This document shows, one piece after another, positions 1 to 11,168 of a stretch of 64,000 bases of DNA. The notes under the pieces are model-generated. The model did not search any database. It saw only the letters and a list, made by a program, of their open reading frames with translations, and was not told the origin of the DNA. The stretch's first letter is position 1. The number at the start of each line of letters is the position of its first letter. Source of the DNA: Halothiobacillus sp045689735 (GTDB lineage Bacteria > Pseudomonadota > Gammaproteobacteria > Halothiobacillales > Halothiobacillaceae); contig NZ_CP142685.1 in NCBI RefSeq assembly GCF_045689735.1, forward strand, positions 1,922,001-1,986,000. Reading direction: 5' to 3'. The position numbers were made by a program, and so were the translations under genes.

Positions 1-558
1 AAGATCCTGGTGGAACGACTCGCCGCCCGACAGATTCGCCGCGAATACGATACGGTCGTCACCGGCGTGCTCGACAAACCGGGCACGGTAGACGCCCCAA
101 TTGGCCGCCATCCGCGCGATCGGCAGCGACAAGCGGTCACGGCATTCGGCAAGCCAGCCGTCACCCATTACCGCCCGCTGGAAATCTACGGCGGCCATAG
201 CTGGCTGCGGGTTCAGCTCGAAACCGGGCGCACGCATCAAATCCGCGTGCATATGGCGCATATCCGCCACCCGGTGGTGGGCGACCCGGTGTATGGCGGA
301 CGGCCGATTCTGCCCCCCCGCGCGCGCGCGGCACTGATCGACATCCTGCGCGGCTTCGGCCGGCAAGCACTGCACGCCCGCTATCTCACGCTGGAACACC
401 CCCTCAGCGGAGAGAAAATGCGCTTCGAAGCACCGTTGCCGGAGGATTTCAAAGAGCTGCTCGCGCTGCTTCAGGAGTATCGCGATCAAATGTCGGGCGG
501 CTCGGCCGCCCTCGACGAAGACGATGATGCGGCCGAGGTCATTTATGTGCGCGAATGA
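1..558 (+). CDS. rluD: 23S rRNA pseudouridine synthase RluD, C-terminal part (cut by window edge)
   Basis: RluD converts uridines in helix 69 of 23S rRNA (1911, 1915, 1917 in E. coli) to pseudouridine. The reading frame is open from base 1, so about 185 C-terminal residues are present. The catalytic-Asp motif (HRLDKDTSG in the family) lies upstream of the window and cannot be seen. Visible family motifs are GTVDAPIGRHPRDR, GKPAVTHYR, LETGRTHQIRVHMAHI and HPVVGDPVYGG. These fit RluD better than RluC. pgeF follows with an overlap, as in the E. coli rluD-pgeF pair. The GTG at 10 is not a credible start because the conserved fold begins earlier. Confidence 0.93.
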   Translation, partial: KILVERLAARQIRREYDTVVTGVLDKPGTVDAPIGRHPRDRQRQAVTAFGKPAVTHYRPLEIYGGHSWLRVQLETGRTHQIRVHMAHIRHPVVGDPVYGGRPILPPRARAALIDILRGFGRQALHARYLTLEHPLSGEKMRFEAPLPEDFKELLALLQEYRDQMSGGSAALDEDDDAAEVIYVRE

Positions 559-1306
559 GCCATCCATCGGCTGGCTGGCGGCAGACTGGCCGCTGCCGCC
601 CGGCGTGCAGGCAGGCACCACGACGCGACACGGCGGCGTGAGCCACACGCCTTTCGACACGCTGAATCTCGCCACCCATGTCGGGGACGACCCCGCGGCG
701 GTCACACAGAACCGGCAACGGCTGCGCGCCGCGCTGAAGTTGCCCGCCGAGCCCCGCTGGCTCGATCAGGTGCATGGCACCCTCGTCGCCGAGGACGCTC
801 CAGCGCCCGGCGAATGCCCAGTCGCCGATGCGGCCTACACGAATCAACCCGGCGAGGTGCTGGCCGTGCTGACCGCCGATTGCCTGCCCGTGGTTTTTGC
901 CCGCACCGATGGGCAGGAAATCGCGGTGGCGCATGCCGGGTGGCGCGGGCTCGCCGCGGGCGTGCTCGAATCGACGCTCGCGCGGTTTTCCGCGCCGCCG
1001 GGCGCCATTCAGGTCTGGCTGGGCCCGGCCATTGGCGCCCGCGCGTTTGAAGTCGGCGACGAAGTCCGCACCGCCTTTCTTGCGGTCGATGCCGACAGCA
1101 CCGACGCCTTTGAGCCCACGGGCACACCCGGCAAATGGTGGGCTGATCTGTTCTGGCTCGCCCGTCGGCGACTGGCGCGCGCGGGGATTTCGGCAATCTT
1201 TGGCGGCGGCCTCTGTACGGCGAGCCTGAGGGAACAGTTCTATTCCTATCGAGGTTCGGGCGGCCGGTGCGGCCGGATGGCGACGCTCGTCTGGCGCAGC
1301 CGCTGA
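545..1306 (+). CDS. pgeF: PgeF/YfiH family peptidoglycan editing factor
   Basis: This is a 253-residue member of the YfiH/DUF152 (laccase-domain) family. Members are described as peptidoglycan editing factors and as purine nucleoside phosphorylases. The metal-site motifs are present: DQVHG, TADCLPV and AHAGWRG supply the His-Cys-His set, and LGPAIG follows. The ATG at 545 is preferred because GAGG at 534-537 sits 7 bases upstream. An ATG pair at 524/527 has no such site. The start overlaps the rluD stop by 14 bp, suggesting translational coupling. Confidence 0.9.
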   Translation: MCANEPSIGWLAADWPLPPGVQAGTTTRHGGVSHTPFDTLNLATHVGDDPAAVTQNRQRLRAALKLPAEPRWLDQVHGTLVAEDAPAPGECPVADAAYTNQPGEVLAVLTADCLPVVFARTDGQEIAVAHAGWRGLAAGVLESTLARFSAPPGAIQVWLGPAIGARAFEVGDEVRTAFLAVDADSTDAFEPTGTPGKWWADLFWLARRRLARAGISAIFGGGLCTASLREQFYSYRGSGGRCGRMATLVWRSR

Positions 1307-1401
1307 CCCGACAGGAACCTTTGCGGATTGCGCATCTCGAAAAGTTGACCATAATCCGGTCTCTCCCTGTTCACCCCTATTCGACACAAGGAACTCCCGT
1401 C

Positions 1402-1923
1402 ATGTCTGATTCCTGGCTCATCCTGACCCTCGTCGGCGCCGACCGGCCGGGTATTGTCGCGAATGTCACCCGCGTGCTATACGCCGTCGGTGCCGAACTG
1501 GGCGAGGCCGCGATGATGCGGCTCGGCAACCAGTTCGCCATCATGATGATGGTGCGCGGCGCCGGCAGCGTCGGCGATGTGACCGGACTCCTCGAATCCG
1601 TGCGCGCGGCGTTCAGCCTGAAACTGCATATCGATGAAACAGATGCCGCGTTGCACCAGTCCCGCGAGCCAGATGTCCTGGTCACGGTACACGGCGCCGA
1701 TCGCGCGGGGATCGTGGCCGATGTGACTGGCGCTTTGCTGGAATCGGGCTTCAATGTGCTGGATCTGCGTTCGGATGTCGGCGGCACCGCCGACGCCCCA
1801 ATCTACATCATGCAAATCGAAGGCGAGGCGCGGCAAGGCATCGAGGCCGTGGAACGCGCCGTCGCCGGGCTGGGTCAGGGGCTGACCGTGCGGGTGCAGG
1901 CTCTGGACACCGTGCGGGGGTAA
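1402..1923 (+). CDS. Tandem ACT-domain regulator, GcvR-like
   Basis: A 173-residue protein made of two ACT domains. One covers about residues 5-80 and begins LTLVGADRPGIVANVTRVLY. The other covers about 90-170 and begins VTVHGADRAGIVADVTGALL. This layout is that of GcvR, the glycine-cleavage-system repressor partner, which senses small ligands and has no DNA-binding domain. The start ATG has AAGGA at 1388-1392 about 10 bases upstream; the open frame extends further up but overlaps pgeF. def follows after 2 bp, so the two are probably co-transcribed. The family is clear, but the regulated target cannot be read from sequence. Confidence 0.75.
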   Translation: MSDSWLILTLVGADRPGIVANVTRVLYAVGAELGEAAMMRLGNQFAIMMMVRGAGSVGDVTGLLESVRAAFSLKLHIDETDAALHQSREPDVLVTVHGADRAGIVADVTGALLESGFNVLDLRSDVGGTADAPIYIMQIEGEARQGIEAVERAVAGLGQGLTVRVQALDTVRG

Positions 1924-1925
1924 TC

Positions 1926-2417
1926 GTGGCGGCCTTACCGATTCTCACCTACCCCGATCAGCGGCTGAAAACCGTGTGTGATCCGGTGGACGATTTCGGC
2001 ACAGAGCTGCAATCGTTCATCGACCATCTGCTCGAAACCTGCGCCGGTGGGCCGGGTGCCGTCGGCATCGCGGCGCCCCAGGTCGGGCGGCTGCAGCGCA
2101 TCTGTTTCGTCGATGCCACCAAAGCCAAGCGACCGGTGGAAAACCACGGCCCGCTGGTGCTCATCAACCCGGAAATCACCCATTGGGATGGGTTTGCCGT
2201 CGGGCGCGAGGGCTGTCTTTCCGTCCCCGATTACACCGGCAAGGTGATTCGCGCGGAAACCATCGAGCTCCAGGCACGGGATCGCAACGGCAAACCCTGT
2301 CAATTTACGCTCAAAGGATTTGAAGCACGCATCGCCCAGCACGAGGTCGATCACCTCGACGGGATTTTGTTTCTCGACCGCTTGGTCAGCCGTCATGCGG
2401 ATCTTAAGCGGCGCTGA
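1926..2417 (+). CDS. def: Peptide deformylase
   Basis: Removes the formyl group from N-terminal Met of new proteins. All three active-site motifs are visible in 163 residues: GIAAPQVG, EGCLSVP (metal-ligand Cys) and QHEVDHLDG (HExxH). Metal binding and catalysis should therefore be intact. The start is GTG at 1926, two bases after the ACT-protein stop, with a G-rich run just upstream. The gene is not beside fmt, unlike the common def-fmt arrangement, so a second def copy may exist elsewhere. The 3' end faces the DsrE-like gene with only 20 bp between. Confidence 0.93.
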   Translation: MAALPILTYPDQRLKTVCDPVDDFGTELQSFIDHLLETCAGGPGAVGIAAPQVGRLQRICFVDATKAKRPVENHGPLVLINPEITHWDGFAVGREGCLSVPDYTGKVIRAETIELQARDRNGKPCQFTLKGFEARIAQHEVDHLDGILFLDRLVSRHADLKRR

Positions 2418-2437
2418 GCCCCGAAAGCCGCCGTGCT

Positions 2438-2971
2438 TCAACGAATATCGTGAATCGACAGTTGTTTGCCCAGAATCTTCGGCTCGATCAACGCATAGCC
2501 CTGCTGCTGTAAGCCCACGAGATCGGCCATCGCCGACGGCACAATGGTGACAAAGGGCTGCATCTCGGCCGGGGTGTAGTCGTAATCATGCAGCGCCAAA
2601 CCGCAGACATGAAATTGCACGCCCAGATCGTGGTAATAGCGCATGCGTTCCACCGCCTCCTGGTATTTGGCCTCGTTCTTTTTGGCCAGCGTGACGATCT
2701 CGGTGCCATGAATCACGACCACGATCTTCATCATCTCCGGCGCCTCGTTGTAGGGCGCGTCCATCAATGGCTGAATCAAGGAACGAATCCAGAACAAGCC
2801 CGCATTGATCTCGTCGGGTCGGGCGAAATAAAAATCGAACACCACCTTCGGCGAAGGATAGGCCGGATTTTCCACCCGGGCACCCGGCGTGCTTTCGACC
2901 GCCGAGGCAGCCGCAGAAGCACCACTCACCAGCACGCCCGTCATCATCAACAGCAAAATCAGGGTACGCAT
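2438..2971 (-). CDS. Secreted DsrE-like family protein
   Basis: A 177-residue protein with a Sec signal peptide: MRTLILLLMMTGVLVSG is followed by small residues, with cleavage likely near residues 20-25. The mature part resembles the DsrE/DsrF-like alpha/beta fold: a strand KVVFDFYF, MKIVVVIHGTEI, then VQFHVCGLAL with a single conserved Cys, and a C-terminal region ending in GKQLSIHDIR. Cytoplasmic DsrE proteins take part in sulfur transfer. Secreted members occur in sulfur oxidisers but their role is not settled. It is a single-gene unit, convergent with def and divergent from the phosphatase gene. Sulfur-compound handling is an inference. Confidence 0.65.
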   Translation of the reverse strand: MRTLILLLMMTGVLVSGASAAASAVESTPGARVENPAYPSPKVVFDFYFARPDEINAGLFWIRSLIQPLMDAPYNEAPEMMKIVVVIHGTEIVTLAKKNEAKYQEAVERMRYYHDLGVQFHVCGLALHDYDYTPAEMQPFVTIVPSAMADLVGLQQQGYALIEPKILGKQLSIHDIR

Positions 2972-3180
2972 GACACACTCCCGTCGGCATTTATTTCCTT
3001 AGTCTAAGATGGGTTTTCTGCGCAAAACCACGCAAAAAACACGGAAAGTATCCGCTAATACACGAATACAGCCCCATTCTGACCGATTCTGCAAAGAAAC
3101 TGACACCGAAGCGACACAACGGCGTCACCTCCGCACGGCATAAAGCGGCAAGTCCTGCCCATCCTCCTGAGGAGTGACCC

Positions 3181-4014
3181 ATGCCCAATGCCACAACCCG
3201 GTTGCGCTACCGCAGTGTCTTTATCTCCGACATCCACCTCGGCACACGGGATGCCCGCGTCGAATATCTGCTGGATTTTCTGACGCATATCGAGTGCGAC
3301 TATCTGTTTCTGGATGGCGATGTCTTCGACATCTGGAAAATGCGCACCCATCGCTGGCACTGGCCGATGATCAACACCCGCTTGCTGCAGCGATTCATCG
3401 AATTAGCCGCCTCAGGCACCCGGGTCATTTATGTGCCCGGCAATCACGATGAATTCTTCCGCGATTATCTCGCGGCCGACATGGCGGGCGTCGAGGTGCA
3501 TCGCAACTATCGCCACACGCTGGCCGATGGCCGGCTTGCCTTGATTCTGCATGGCGACGAATTCGATGGCGTGGTGCGGCACAACCGTCTGCTCAAATGG
3601 ATCGGCAACGCGGGCTACGAAGCACTGATGTGGATGAACCGCCTCAGCCACCACCTACGCCGCAAGTTGGGCAAAGACTACTGGTCCCTCTCACTGGCCA
3701 TTAAAAACCAAGTGCCGAACGCCCGGGTTTATATCGAAAAATTTGAAGAAGCCGCCCTGCGGCACGCGCGGGAGCAGTCGGTCGAGGTCATCATTTGCGG
3801 CCACATTCATCACGCAAACCTGCGCGAGGTCGATGGCGTGTGCTACGCCAATGCCGGGGACTGGGTCGAGCACTGCACCGCCATTACCGAGCACCTCGAT
3901 GGCCGTTTGGAGCTGGTTCATTGGGCGAAGGAAAGCGCCGATCGGCTCGATGCGCGCCTGCCCGCGCCGACGGCGGACGCCGTGCCCGTGTCGCCGCGCG
4001 TCTCCTCGATCTAA
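3181..4014 (+). CDS. LpxH-family metallophosphoesterase (probable UDP-2,3-diacylglucosamine diphosphatase)
   Basis: A 277-residue calcineurin-like phosphoesterase. Metal-ligand motifs occur in the expected order: SDIHLG, FLDGDVFDIW, PGNHDE, LHGDEFD and GHIHHA. This pattern and length fit the COG2908 group that includes LpxH, which hydrolyses UDP-2,3-diacylglucosamine to lipid X in lipid A synthesis at the inner membrane. The sequence is nearer the longer COG2908 proteins than E. coli LpxH (240 aa), so the exact substrate is less certain. GAGGAG lies just upstream of ATG 3181. It stands alone, divergent from the DsrE-like gene. Confidence 0.7.
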   Translation: MPNATTRLRYRSVFISDIHLGTRDARVEYLLDFLTHIECDYLFLDGDVFDIWKMRTHRWHWPMINTRLLQRFIELAASGTRVIYVPGNHDEFFRDYLAADMAGVEVHRNYRHTLADGRLALILHGDEFDGVVRHNRLLKWIGNAGYEALMWMNRLSHHLRRKLGKDYWSLSLAIKNQVPNARVYIEKFEEAALRHAREQSVEVIICGHIHHANLREVDGVCYANAGDWVEHCTAITEHLDGRLELVHWAKESADRLDARLPAPTADAVPVSPRVSSI

Positions 4015-4028
4015 CCGCCCCACCACGC

Positions 4029-4060
4029 AAAAAAATCCCCCGGATTGGCCGCGGGGGTTC
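4029..4060 (-). terminator. Rho-independent terminator
   Basis: Read on the minus strand, a C5/G5 stem around CGCGGCCAATC is followed by seven T (the A run at 4029-4035). It lies 26 bp past the stop of the gene at 4086-4478 and would end that transcript. Confidence 0.75.
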
Positions 4061-4085
4061 GACTCGGCATGACGCACTCGACCGA

Positions 4086-4478
4086 TCAGCGGTCGCGCAG
4101 CGCCATCACCCAGGCTTCCATCGCCTGCGTGGCGATCGGCATCGGCGGTTCAAGGAAGTTGATGACAAACTGATCGGCGAATTCGGTAACGCCAATCGAG
4201 CGGGGGCGCACAGCCATCACGCGCGGGTTCGGCAGTTTGATGCCGAAGCAGAAAATGATGTGCTGCGCCGCCAGAATTTCGGGCGCGATCTCACCCTCCG
4301 GCAAGGCGCGGGTATGCGCGTAATGGTCAAAAAGGCCGATGAATGCGGCATTCGGGTTGGCCAAAATCTGCGCCTTCAACCGCGCGATGACCTCGGCCGC
4401 GTTCTGGGCGGTCGTTTCCTGTTTGCTCAGCACCAGTTCATAGACCGGGTATTTTTCATTGAAATGGGTTTGTTGCAT
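4086..4478 (-). CDS. Uncharacterised 130-residue protein
   Basis: I do not recognise a named function. The 130-residue sequence begins MQQTHFNEKYPVYELVLSK and has no signal peptide or membrane segment. Conserved-looking parts are FIGLFDHYAHT, a hydrophobic HIIFCFGIKLP segment, and RPRSIGVTEF. It seems a compact soluble alpha/beta protein. I associate similar sequences with sulfur-oxidising gammaproteobacteria, but from memory only. GAGG lies 8 bases before the ATG. It is monocistronic, with a good terminator downstream and an AT-rich near-palindrome at 4494-4510 upstream. Confidence 0.6.
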   Translation of the reverse strand: MQQTHFNEKYPVYELVLSKQETTAQNAAEVIARLKAQILANPNAAFIGLFDHYAHTRALPEGEIAPEILAAQHIIFCFGIKLPNPRVMAVRPRSIGVTEFADQFVINFLEPPMPIATQAMEAWVMALRDR

Positions 4479-4606
4479 CGAGCCATCCTCATAATTTATT
4501 GATCATAAATCATGATAATTGATGTACCTCACGATGAACAGCCCCCGGACTCGATCCGACCACCACCAATACCACAGAAAATTTACGGAAATCCGCGCCG
4601 GGTTCC

Positions 4607-4634
4607 CTTGAATTTAGGCAGGACACGCACATAT
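4607..4634 (+). promoter_or_regulatory. Putative sigma-32 heat-shock promoter of clpB
   Basis: CTTGAAT at 4607-4613 matches the sigma-32 -35 consensus CTTGAAA in six of seven bases. CACATAT at 4628-4634 matches CCCATNT with one mismatch, at 14-bp spacing. The position, about 40-65 bp before the clpB ATG, and the gene identity support the call. It rests on sequence alone. Confidence 0.5.
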
Positions 4635-4672
4635 TCAGAGCACTTACCTGAATTTTTCGCACGAGGTTCACT

Positions 4673-7255
<2,583 letters not shown>

Positions 7256-7262
7256 GGCCGCG

Positions 7263-7345
7263 CGGAATACACCCATCCTTGGGTTTATTCAGCAAGCCCG
7301 GTCGCATTGGGGCACCCTGCCCCAAACGGGCGCCGTTGATCCAAT
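7263..7345 (-). repeat. Dispersed palindromic repeat, copy A
   Basis: Just after clpB, two modules of a repeat family occur. One is an imperfect inverted repeat centred on CCATCCTTGG with the arm TTTATTCAGCAAGCC. The other is the hairpin TTGGGGCAGGGTGCCCCAA (minus-strand reading) with CCCGTTTGG before it. Both match the fuller copy at 25844-25995. The 195-bp gap to sucC otherwise shows only a weak possible -10 (GACAAT) near 7410. Confidence 0.6.
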
Positions 7346-7450
7346 CCGCGATTCCTGAGCGCGTCCCGCCGCTCCGAGGGCGGGTCGTCGCTATACAACC
7401 CCGCATGGCTGGGCGACAATAGCCCCTTTCCATTCTCGACGCGCTGCGCC

Positions 7451-8635
7451 ATGAATCTACACGAATATCAGGCCAAAACCCTATTGGCCGGCTTCAACAT
7501 CCCGGTAGCTCCGGGTCTGGTCATCAACCATCCCGCCCAGGCTGCCGACGATCAACTGCCCGCAAGCCCGGATGGCCGCTGGGTCATCAAGGCGCAAATT
7601 CACAGTGGCGCACGCGGCAAGGCCGGCGGGGTGCGCATCGCAAGCTCGGCGGATGAAGTTCGCGCCGTGGCGGCCGATTTACTGGGTAAGACCCTGGTTA
7701 CCCATCAAACCGGCCCATCCGGTCTGCCCGTTCATCAATTACTGATCGAACCGGCCAGCGCAATTGCCCGCGAACTGTATCTGGCGCTGACGGTCGATCG
7801 GCAGGCGCAACGCATCGTGCTGATTGCCTCGCGCCACGGCGGGATGGATATCGAACAGGTCGCCGCCGAACATCCAGAGTCGATTCTGCGCATCACGATG
7901 AACCCCACCGTGGGCTTGATGGCGTATCAGGCGCGGCAAGTCGGCTTTGCGCTCGGGCTCACCGATGCCGCGCTGAAGCAGTTTCCGGCGTTATTGCGCG
8001 GGCTGTATGACGCCTTCGTGCGCCACGATGCCGACCTGATCGAGATCAATCCGCTGGCCATCACCGCCCAGGGGGATCTCTTGGCCGTGGATGCCAAAAT
8101 CGCCATCGACGGCAATGCGGCCTACCGCCAGAAAGCGCTGTTTGCCGCCAAGGATGTGACACAGGAAGACCCCACCGAAGTCGCCGCCCAGGCCAGTGGT
8201 CTGAATTACATCTCACTGACGGGCGATATCGCCTGTATGGTCAATGGCGCGGGGCTCGCAATGGCCACCATGGATTTGATTCAATCGGCGGGCGGCAGTC
8301 CGGCGAATTTCCTGGATGTGGGCGGCGGCACTTCGACCGAAAAAGTTGCCGCAGCCTTCAAGCTGATTCTGGCAAATCCGCGCGTGACCGCCATTCTGGT
8401 GAACATTTTTGGCGGCATTGTGCGCTGCGACTTGATTGCCCAGGGCATCATCACCGCCGCCCGGGAAGTCGGTCTGGCCATTCCCACCGTCGTGCGGCTG
8501 GAAGGCACGAATGCCGAGGAAGGCCGCCGCCTGCTGGCCGAATCCGGGCTGAATCTCGTTGCCGAACATGATCTCGCCGCCGCCGCCGCGCAGGTCGTCG
8601 CACTTTCCCGCCAAGCGAACGGAGGCCGCGTATGA
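7451..8635 (+). CDS. sucC: ADP-forming succinate-CoA ligase, beta subunit
   Basis: The beta subunit carries the ATP-grasp fold and joins SucD to interconvert succinyl-CoA and succinate with ADP/ATP. The 394 residues begin MNLHEYQAKTLL, as in the family, then KAQIHSGARGKAGGV, LIEINPL, FLDVGGG and NIFGGIVRCD. Length is normal. sucD follows with a 4-bp ATGA overlap and nadE with another, so the three form one operon. No sucAB lies nearby, unlike E. coli. The related malate-CoA ligase cannot be excluded from sequence, but the motifs fit SucC well. Confidence 0.93.
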   Translation: MNLHEYQAKTLLAGFNIPVAPGLVINHPAQAADDQLPASPDGRWVIKAQIHSGARGKAGGVRIASSADEVRAVAADLLGKTLVTHQTGPSGLPVHQLLIEPASAIARELYLALTVDRQAQRIVLIASRHGGMDIEQVAAEHPESILRITMNPTVGLMAYQARQVGFALGLTDAALKQFPALLRGLYDAFVRHDADLIEINPLAITAQGDLLAVDAKIAIDGNAAYRQKALFAAKDVTQEDPTEVAAQASGLNYISLTGDIACMVNGAGLAMATMDLIQSAGGSPANFLDVGGGTSTEKVAAAFKLILANPRVTAILVNIFGGIVRCDLIAQGIITAAREVGLAIPTVVRLEGTNAEEGRRLLAESGLNLVAEHDLAAAAAQVVALSRQANGGRV

Positions 8636-9516
8636 GCATTCTCGTCAACCGTCAAACCCGGGTGATTTGCCAGGGCTTCACCGGCAAACAAGGCAGCTTC
8701 CACTCGGAACAGGCCATCGCTTATGGCACGAATTTCGTCGGCGGCGTCACCCCCGGCAAAGGCGGGCAACGGCACCTCGATCGCCCAGTGTTCGACACAG
8801 TGCATGATGCCGTCGAAAGTACCGGCGCCACCGCCAGCATGATCTATGTCCCCGCCCCCTTCGCGGCTGACGCCATTCTCGAAGCGGCCGATGCCGGCAT
8901 CGAAGTCATCGCCTGCATTACCGAGGGCATCCCGGTGCTGGACATGCTGAATGTCAAAGCCGTGCTGGAAGCCGACTATCCCGATGTGCGCCTGATCGGG
9001 CCGAACTGCCCCGGCCTGATTACCCCCGGCGAATGCAAGATCGGCATCATGCCCGGTGCGATTCACCGCCCCGGCAAGATCGGGATCGTCTCCCGTTCCG
9101 GCACCCTCACCTACGAAGCCGTCGCGCAGACCACGGCGGCCGGACTCGGCCAGAGCACCTGCGTCGGCATTGGCGGTGACCCCATCCACGGTATGGATTT
9201 CATCGACTGCCTCGCCCTGTTCGCCGATGACCCGCAAACCGAGGCGGTCATCATGGTCGGAGAAATCGGCGGGCAGGCCGAAGAGGAAGCCGCGGACTTC
9301 ATTCGCCACCAGTTCAACAAGCCGGTCGTCGCCTATATCGCGGGCGCCACCGCCCCGAAAGGCAAACGCATGGGGCACGCAGGTGCCGTCATCGCCGGAG
9401 GACGGGGCAGTGCCGAGGATAAATTCCGGGCGCTCGAAGCGGCGGGCGTGGCCATCGTGCGCGATCCCACCCGGATGGGTCAGCGCATGGCGGAACTGTT
9501 GCAGTCGCCCGCATGA
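8632..9516 (+). CDS. sucD: Succinate-CoA ligase, alpha subunit
   Basis: The alpha subunit binds CoA and carries the phosphohistidine intermediate. The 294 residues show an N-terminal CoA-binding Rossmann domain (VICQGFTGKQGSFHSEQA, GVTPGKGG), IGPNCPGLITPG, SRSGTLTYEA and the catalytic-His motif GHAGAVIAGG near residue 248. The start codon overlaps the sucC stop (ATGA), which fits coupled synthesis of an equimolar complex. The last bases overlap the nadE start in the same way. Confidence 0.95.
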   Translation: MSILVNRQTRVICQGFTGKQGSFHSEQAIAYGTNFVGGVTPGKGGQRHLDRPVFDTVHDAVESTGATASMIYVPAPFAADAILEAADAGIEVIACITEGIPVLDMLNVKAVLEADYPDVRLIGPNCPGLITPGECKIGIMPGAIHRPGKIGIVSRSGTLTYEAVAQTTAAGLGQSTCVGIGGDPIHGMDFIDCLALFADDPQTEAVIMVGEIGGQAEEEAADFIRHQFNKPVVAYIAGATAPKGKRMGHAGAVIAGGRGSAEDKFRALEAAGVAIVRDPTRMGQRMAELLQSPA

Positions 9517-11168
9517 TGCTGACTGAACCGTCCTCCGGTGCCCTGCGCATTACGCTGGCGCAAATCAGCACCCAAGTCGGCCATTGCGTGGGCAATGCCG
9601 ATCGCATGCTGGGCGCCATCCACCGCGCACGCCAAGAATTGCAGGCGCAGGTCATCGTCTTCCCGGAGTTGACCCTCACGGGTTATCCGCCCGAAGATTT
9701 ATTGCTGCGGGCGGATTTCCTGGCGCAATGCGAGGCGCAGATTCAGCGCATCGCAGACGCCGCGCCCGACATGACCGTCATTTTCGGCCTGCCCGAACGA
9801 CTACCGGGCGGTTCGCTCACCAATACCGCGCTCGTGCTCGGTCAAGGACGCATTCTGGCGCGCTATGCCAAACATGCCTTGCCGAACTACGGGGTATTTG
9901 ACGAAAAACGCTATTTCACCCCCGGCACCGATGCCTGCGTGGTCACCGTGCAGGGCGTGCCGCTCGGCATCACCATTTGCGAAGACATTTGGGAAACGGC
10001 ACCCGCCCGCGCGGCTGCCGAGGCGGGGGCTCGAGTGCTGATCACGCTGAACGCTTCGCCCTATCATCGGCATAAAACCGAGGATCGTTTGCGGGTCGTC
10101 GCAGATCGCGTGCGCGACACCGGCTGCCCCGTGGTCTATGTCAATCTGGTGGGCGGACAAGATGAACTGGTCTTCGATGGGCGCTCCTTCGCGATGAATC
10201 AGGCCGGCGAGCGACTCTGCCCCTTACCCGCCTTTGCCGAAGGGCTGGGCTGGCTCGATGTGACCGCCGAGGGACAGATTCTGGCGCATGGCGGCGCGGC
10301 GGACTGGCCCGAGGGCGAGGCGGAAGTTTACGCCGCCCTCACGATGGGCATCCGTGATTATGTCCGCAAAAACGGCTTCCAAGGGGTGGTTCTCGGCCTG
10401 TCGGGCGGGATAGATTCGGCGCTGGTGCTCACCCTGGCGGTCGATGCGCTCGGTGCCGATCAGGTGCTCGCCGTGCGGATGCCCTCACGCTACACCTCCG
10501 CCATGAGCCTGGACGATGCGCTCACCCAATGCGAACGGCTAGGGGTACGCTGCGAAACCCTCCCGATTGAACCCTTATTCACCGGCTTCACCACGACGCT
10601 GCACCCGTTGTTTCAAGGGCTGGCCGCCGATGTGACCGAAGAAAATCTTCAGGCACGGATTCGCGGCGTGCTCCTGATGGCCCTGTCCAACAAATTCGGC
10701 CGCATGTTATTGACCACCGGCAACAAATCGGAAATGGCCGTCGGCTATGCCACGCTCTACGGCGACATGGCCGGGGGCTTCGCGCCCATCAAGGATGTGC
10801 CGAAAACCTTGGTGTACGCGCTGGCGCGCTGGCGCAATGCACACCGCAAAACCGAACACCCGCCGATTCCCGAACGCGTGCTCAGCCGGGAGCCATCCGC
10901 CGAGTTGCGCGAAAATCAACGCGATGCGGATTCCCTGCCGGATTACGCGGTGCTCGATCAGATCATCACTGCTTTCGTCGAACACGATCAATCGATCGAA
11001 GACATGGTGGCCGCCGGCTTGGATGAGCCCACAGTACGACGCATCGTGCGGCTGATTCTGCTCAATGAATACAAGCGCCGTCAGGCTCCGCCCGGCATTC
11101 GCATCAGCCAGCGCGCCTTTGGCCGAGATCGGCGCTATCCGATCAGCTCGGGTTTTCAGCCGCAATAG
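9513..11168 (+). CDS. nadE: Glutamine-dependent NAD+ synthase
   Basis: Catalyses the last step of NAD+ synthesis, amidating nicotinate adenine dinucleotide with glutamine nitrogen. The 551 residues contain an N-terminal nitrilase-type glutaminase domain: FPELTLTGYPPEDLLLR (Glu), KHALPNYGVFDE (Lys) and ITICEDIWE (Cys). A C-terminal synthetase domain follows with the PP-loop GLSGGIDSALVL and TTGNKSEMAVGY. Both active sites look intact. It is the third gene of the sucCD unit by 4-bp overlap. Its 3' end overlaps the convergent gene at 11143 by 26 bp. Confidence 0.95.
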   Translation: MMLTEPSSGALRITLAQISTQVGHCVGNADRMLGAIHRARQELQAQVIVFPELTLTGYPPEDLLLRADFLAQCEAQIQRIADAAPDMTVIFGLPERLPGGSLTNTALVLGQGRILARYAKHALPNYGVFDEKRYFTPGTDACVVTVQGVPLGITICEDIWETAPARAAAEAGARVLITLNASPYHRHKTEDRLRVVADRVRDTGCPVVYVNLVGGQDELVFDGRSFAMNQAGERLCPLPAFAEGLGWLDVTAEGQILAHGGAADWPEGEAEVYAALTMGIRDYVRKNGFQGVVLGLSGGIDSALVLTLAVDALGADQVLAVRMPSRYTSAMSLDDALTQCERLGVRCETLPIEPLFTGFTTTLHPLFQGLAADVTEENLQARIRGVLLMALSNKFGRMLLTTGNKSEMAVGYATLYGDMAGGFAPIKDVPKTLVYALARWRNAHRKTEHPPIPERVLSREPSAELRENQRDADSLPDYAVLDQIITAFVEHDQSIEDMVAAGLDEPTVRRIVRLILLNEYKRRQAPPGIRISQRAFGRDRRYPISSGFQPQ

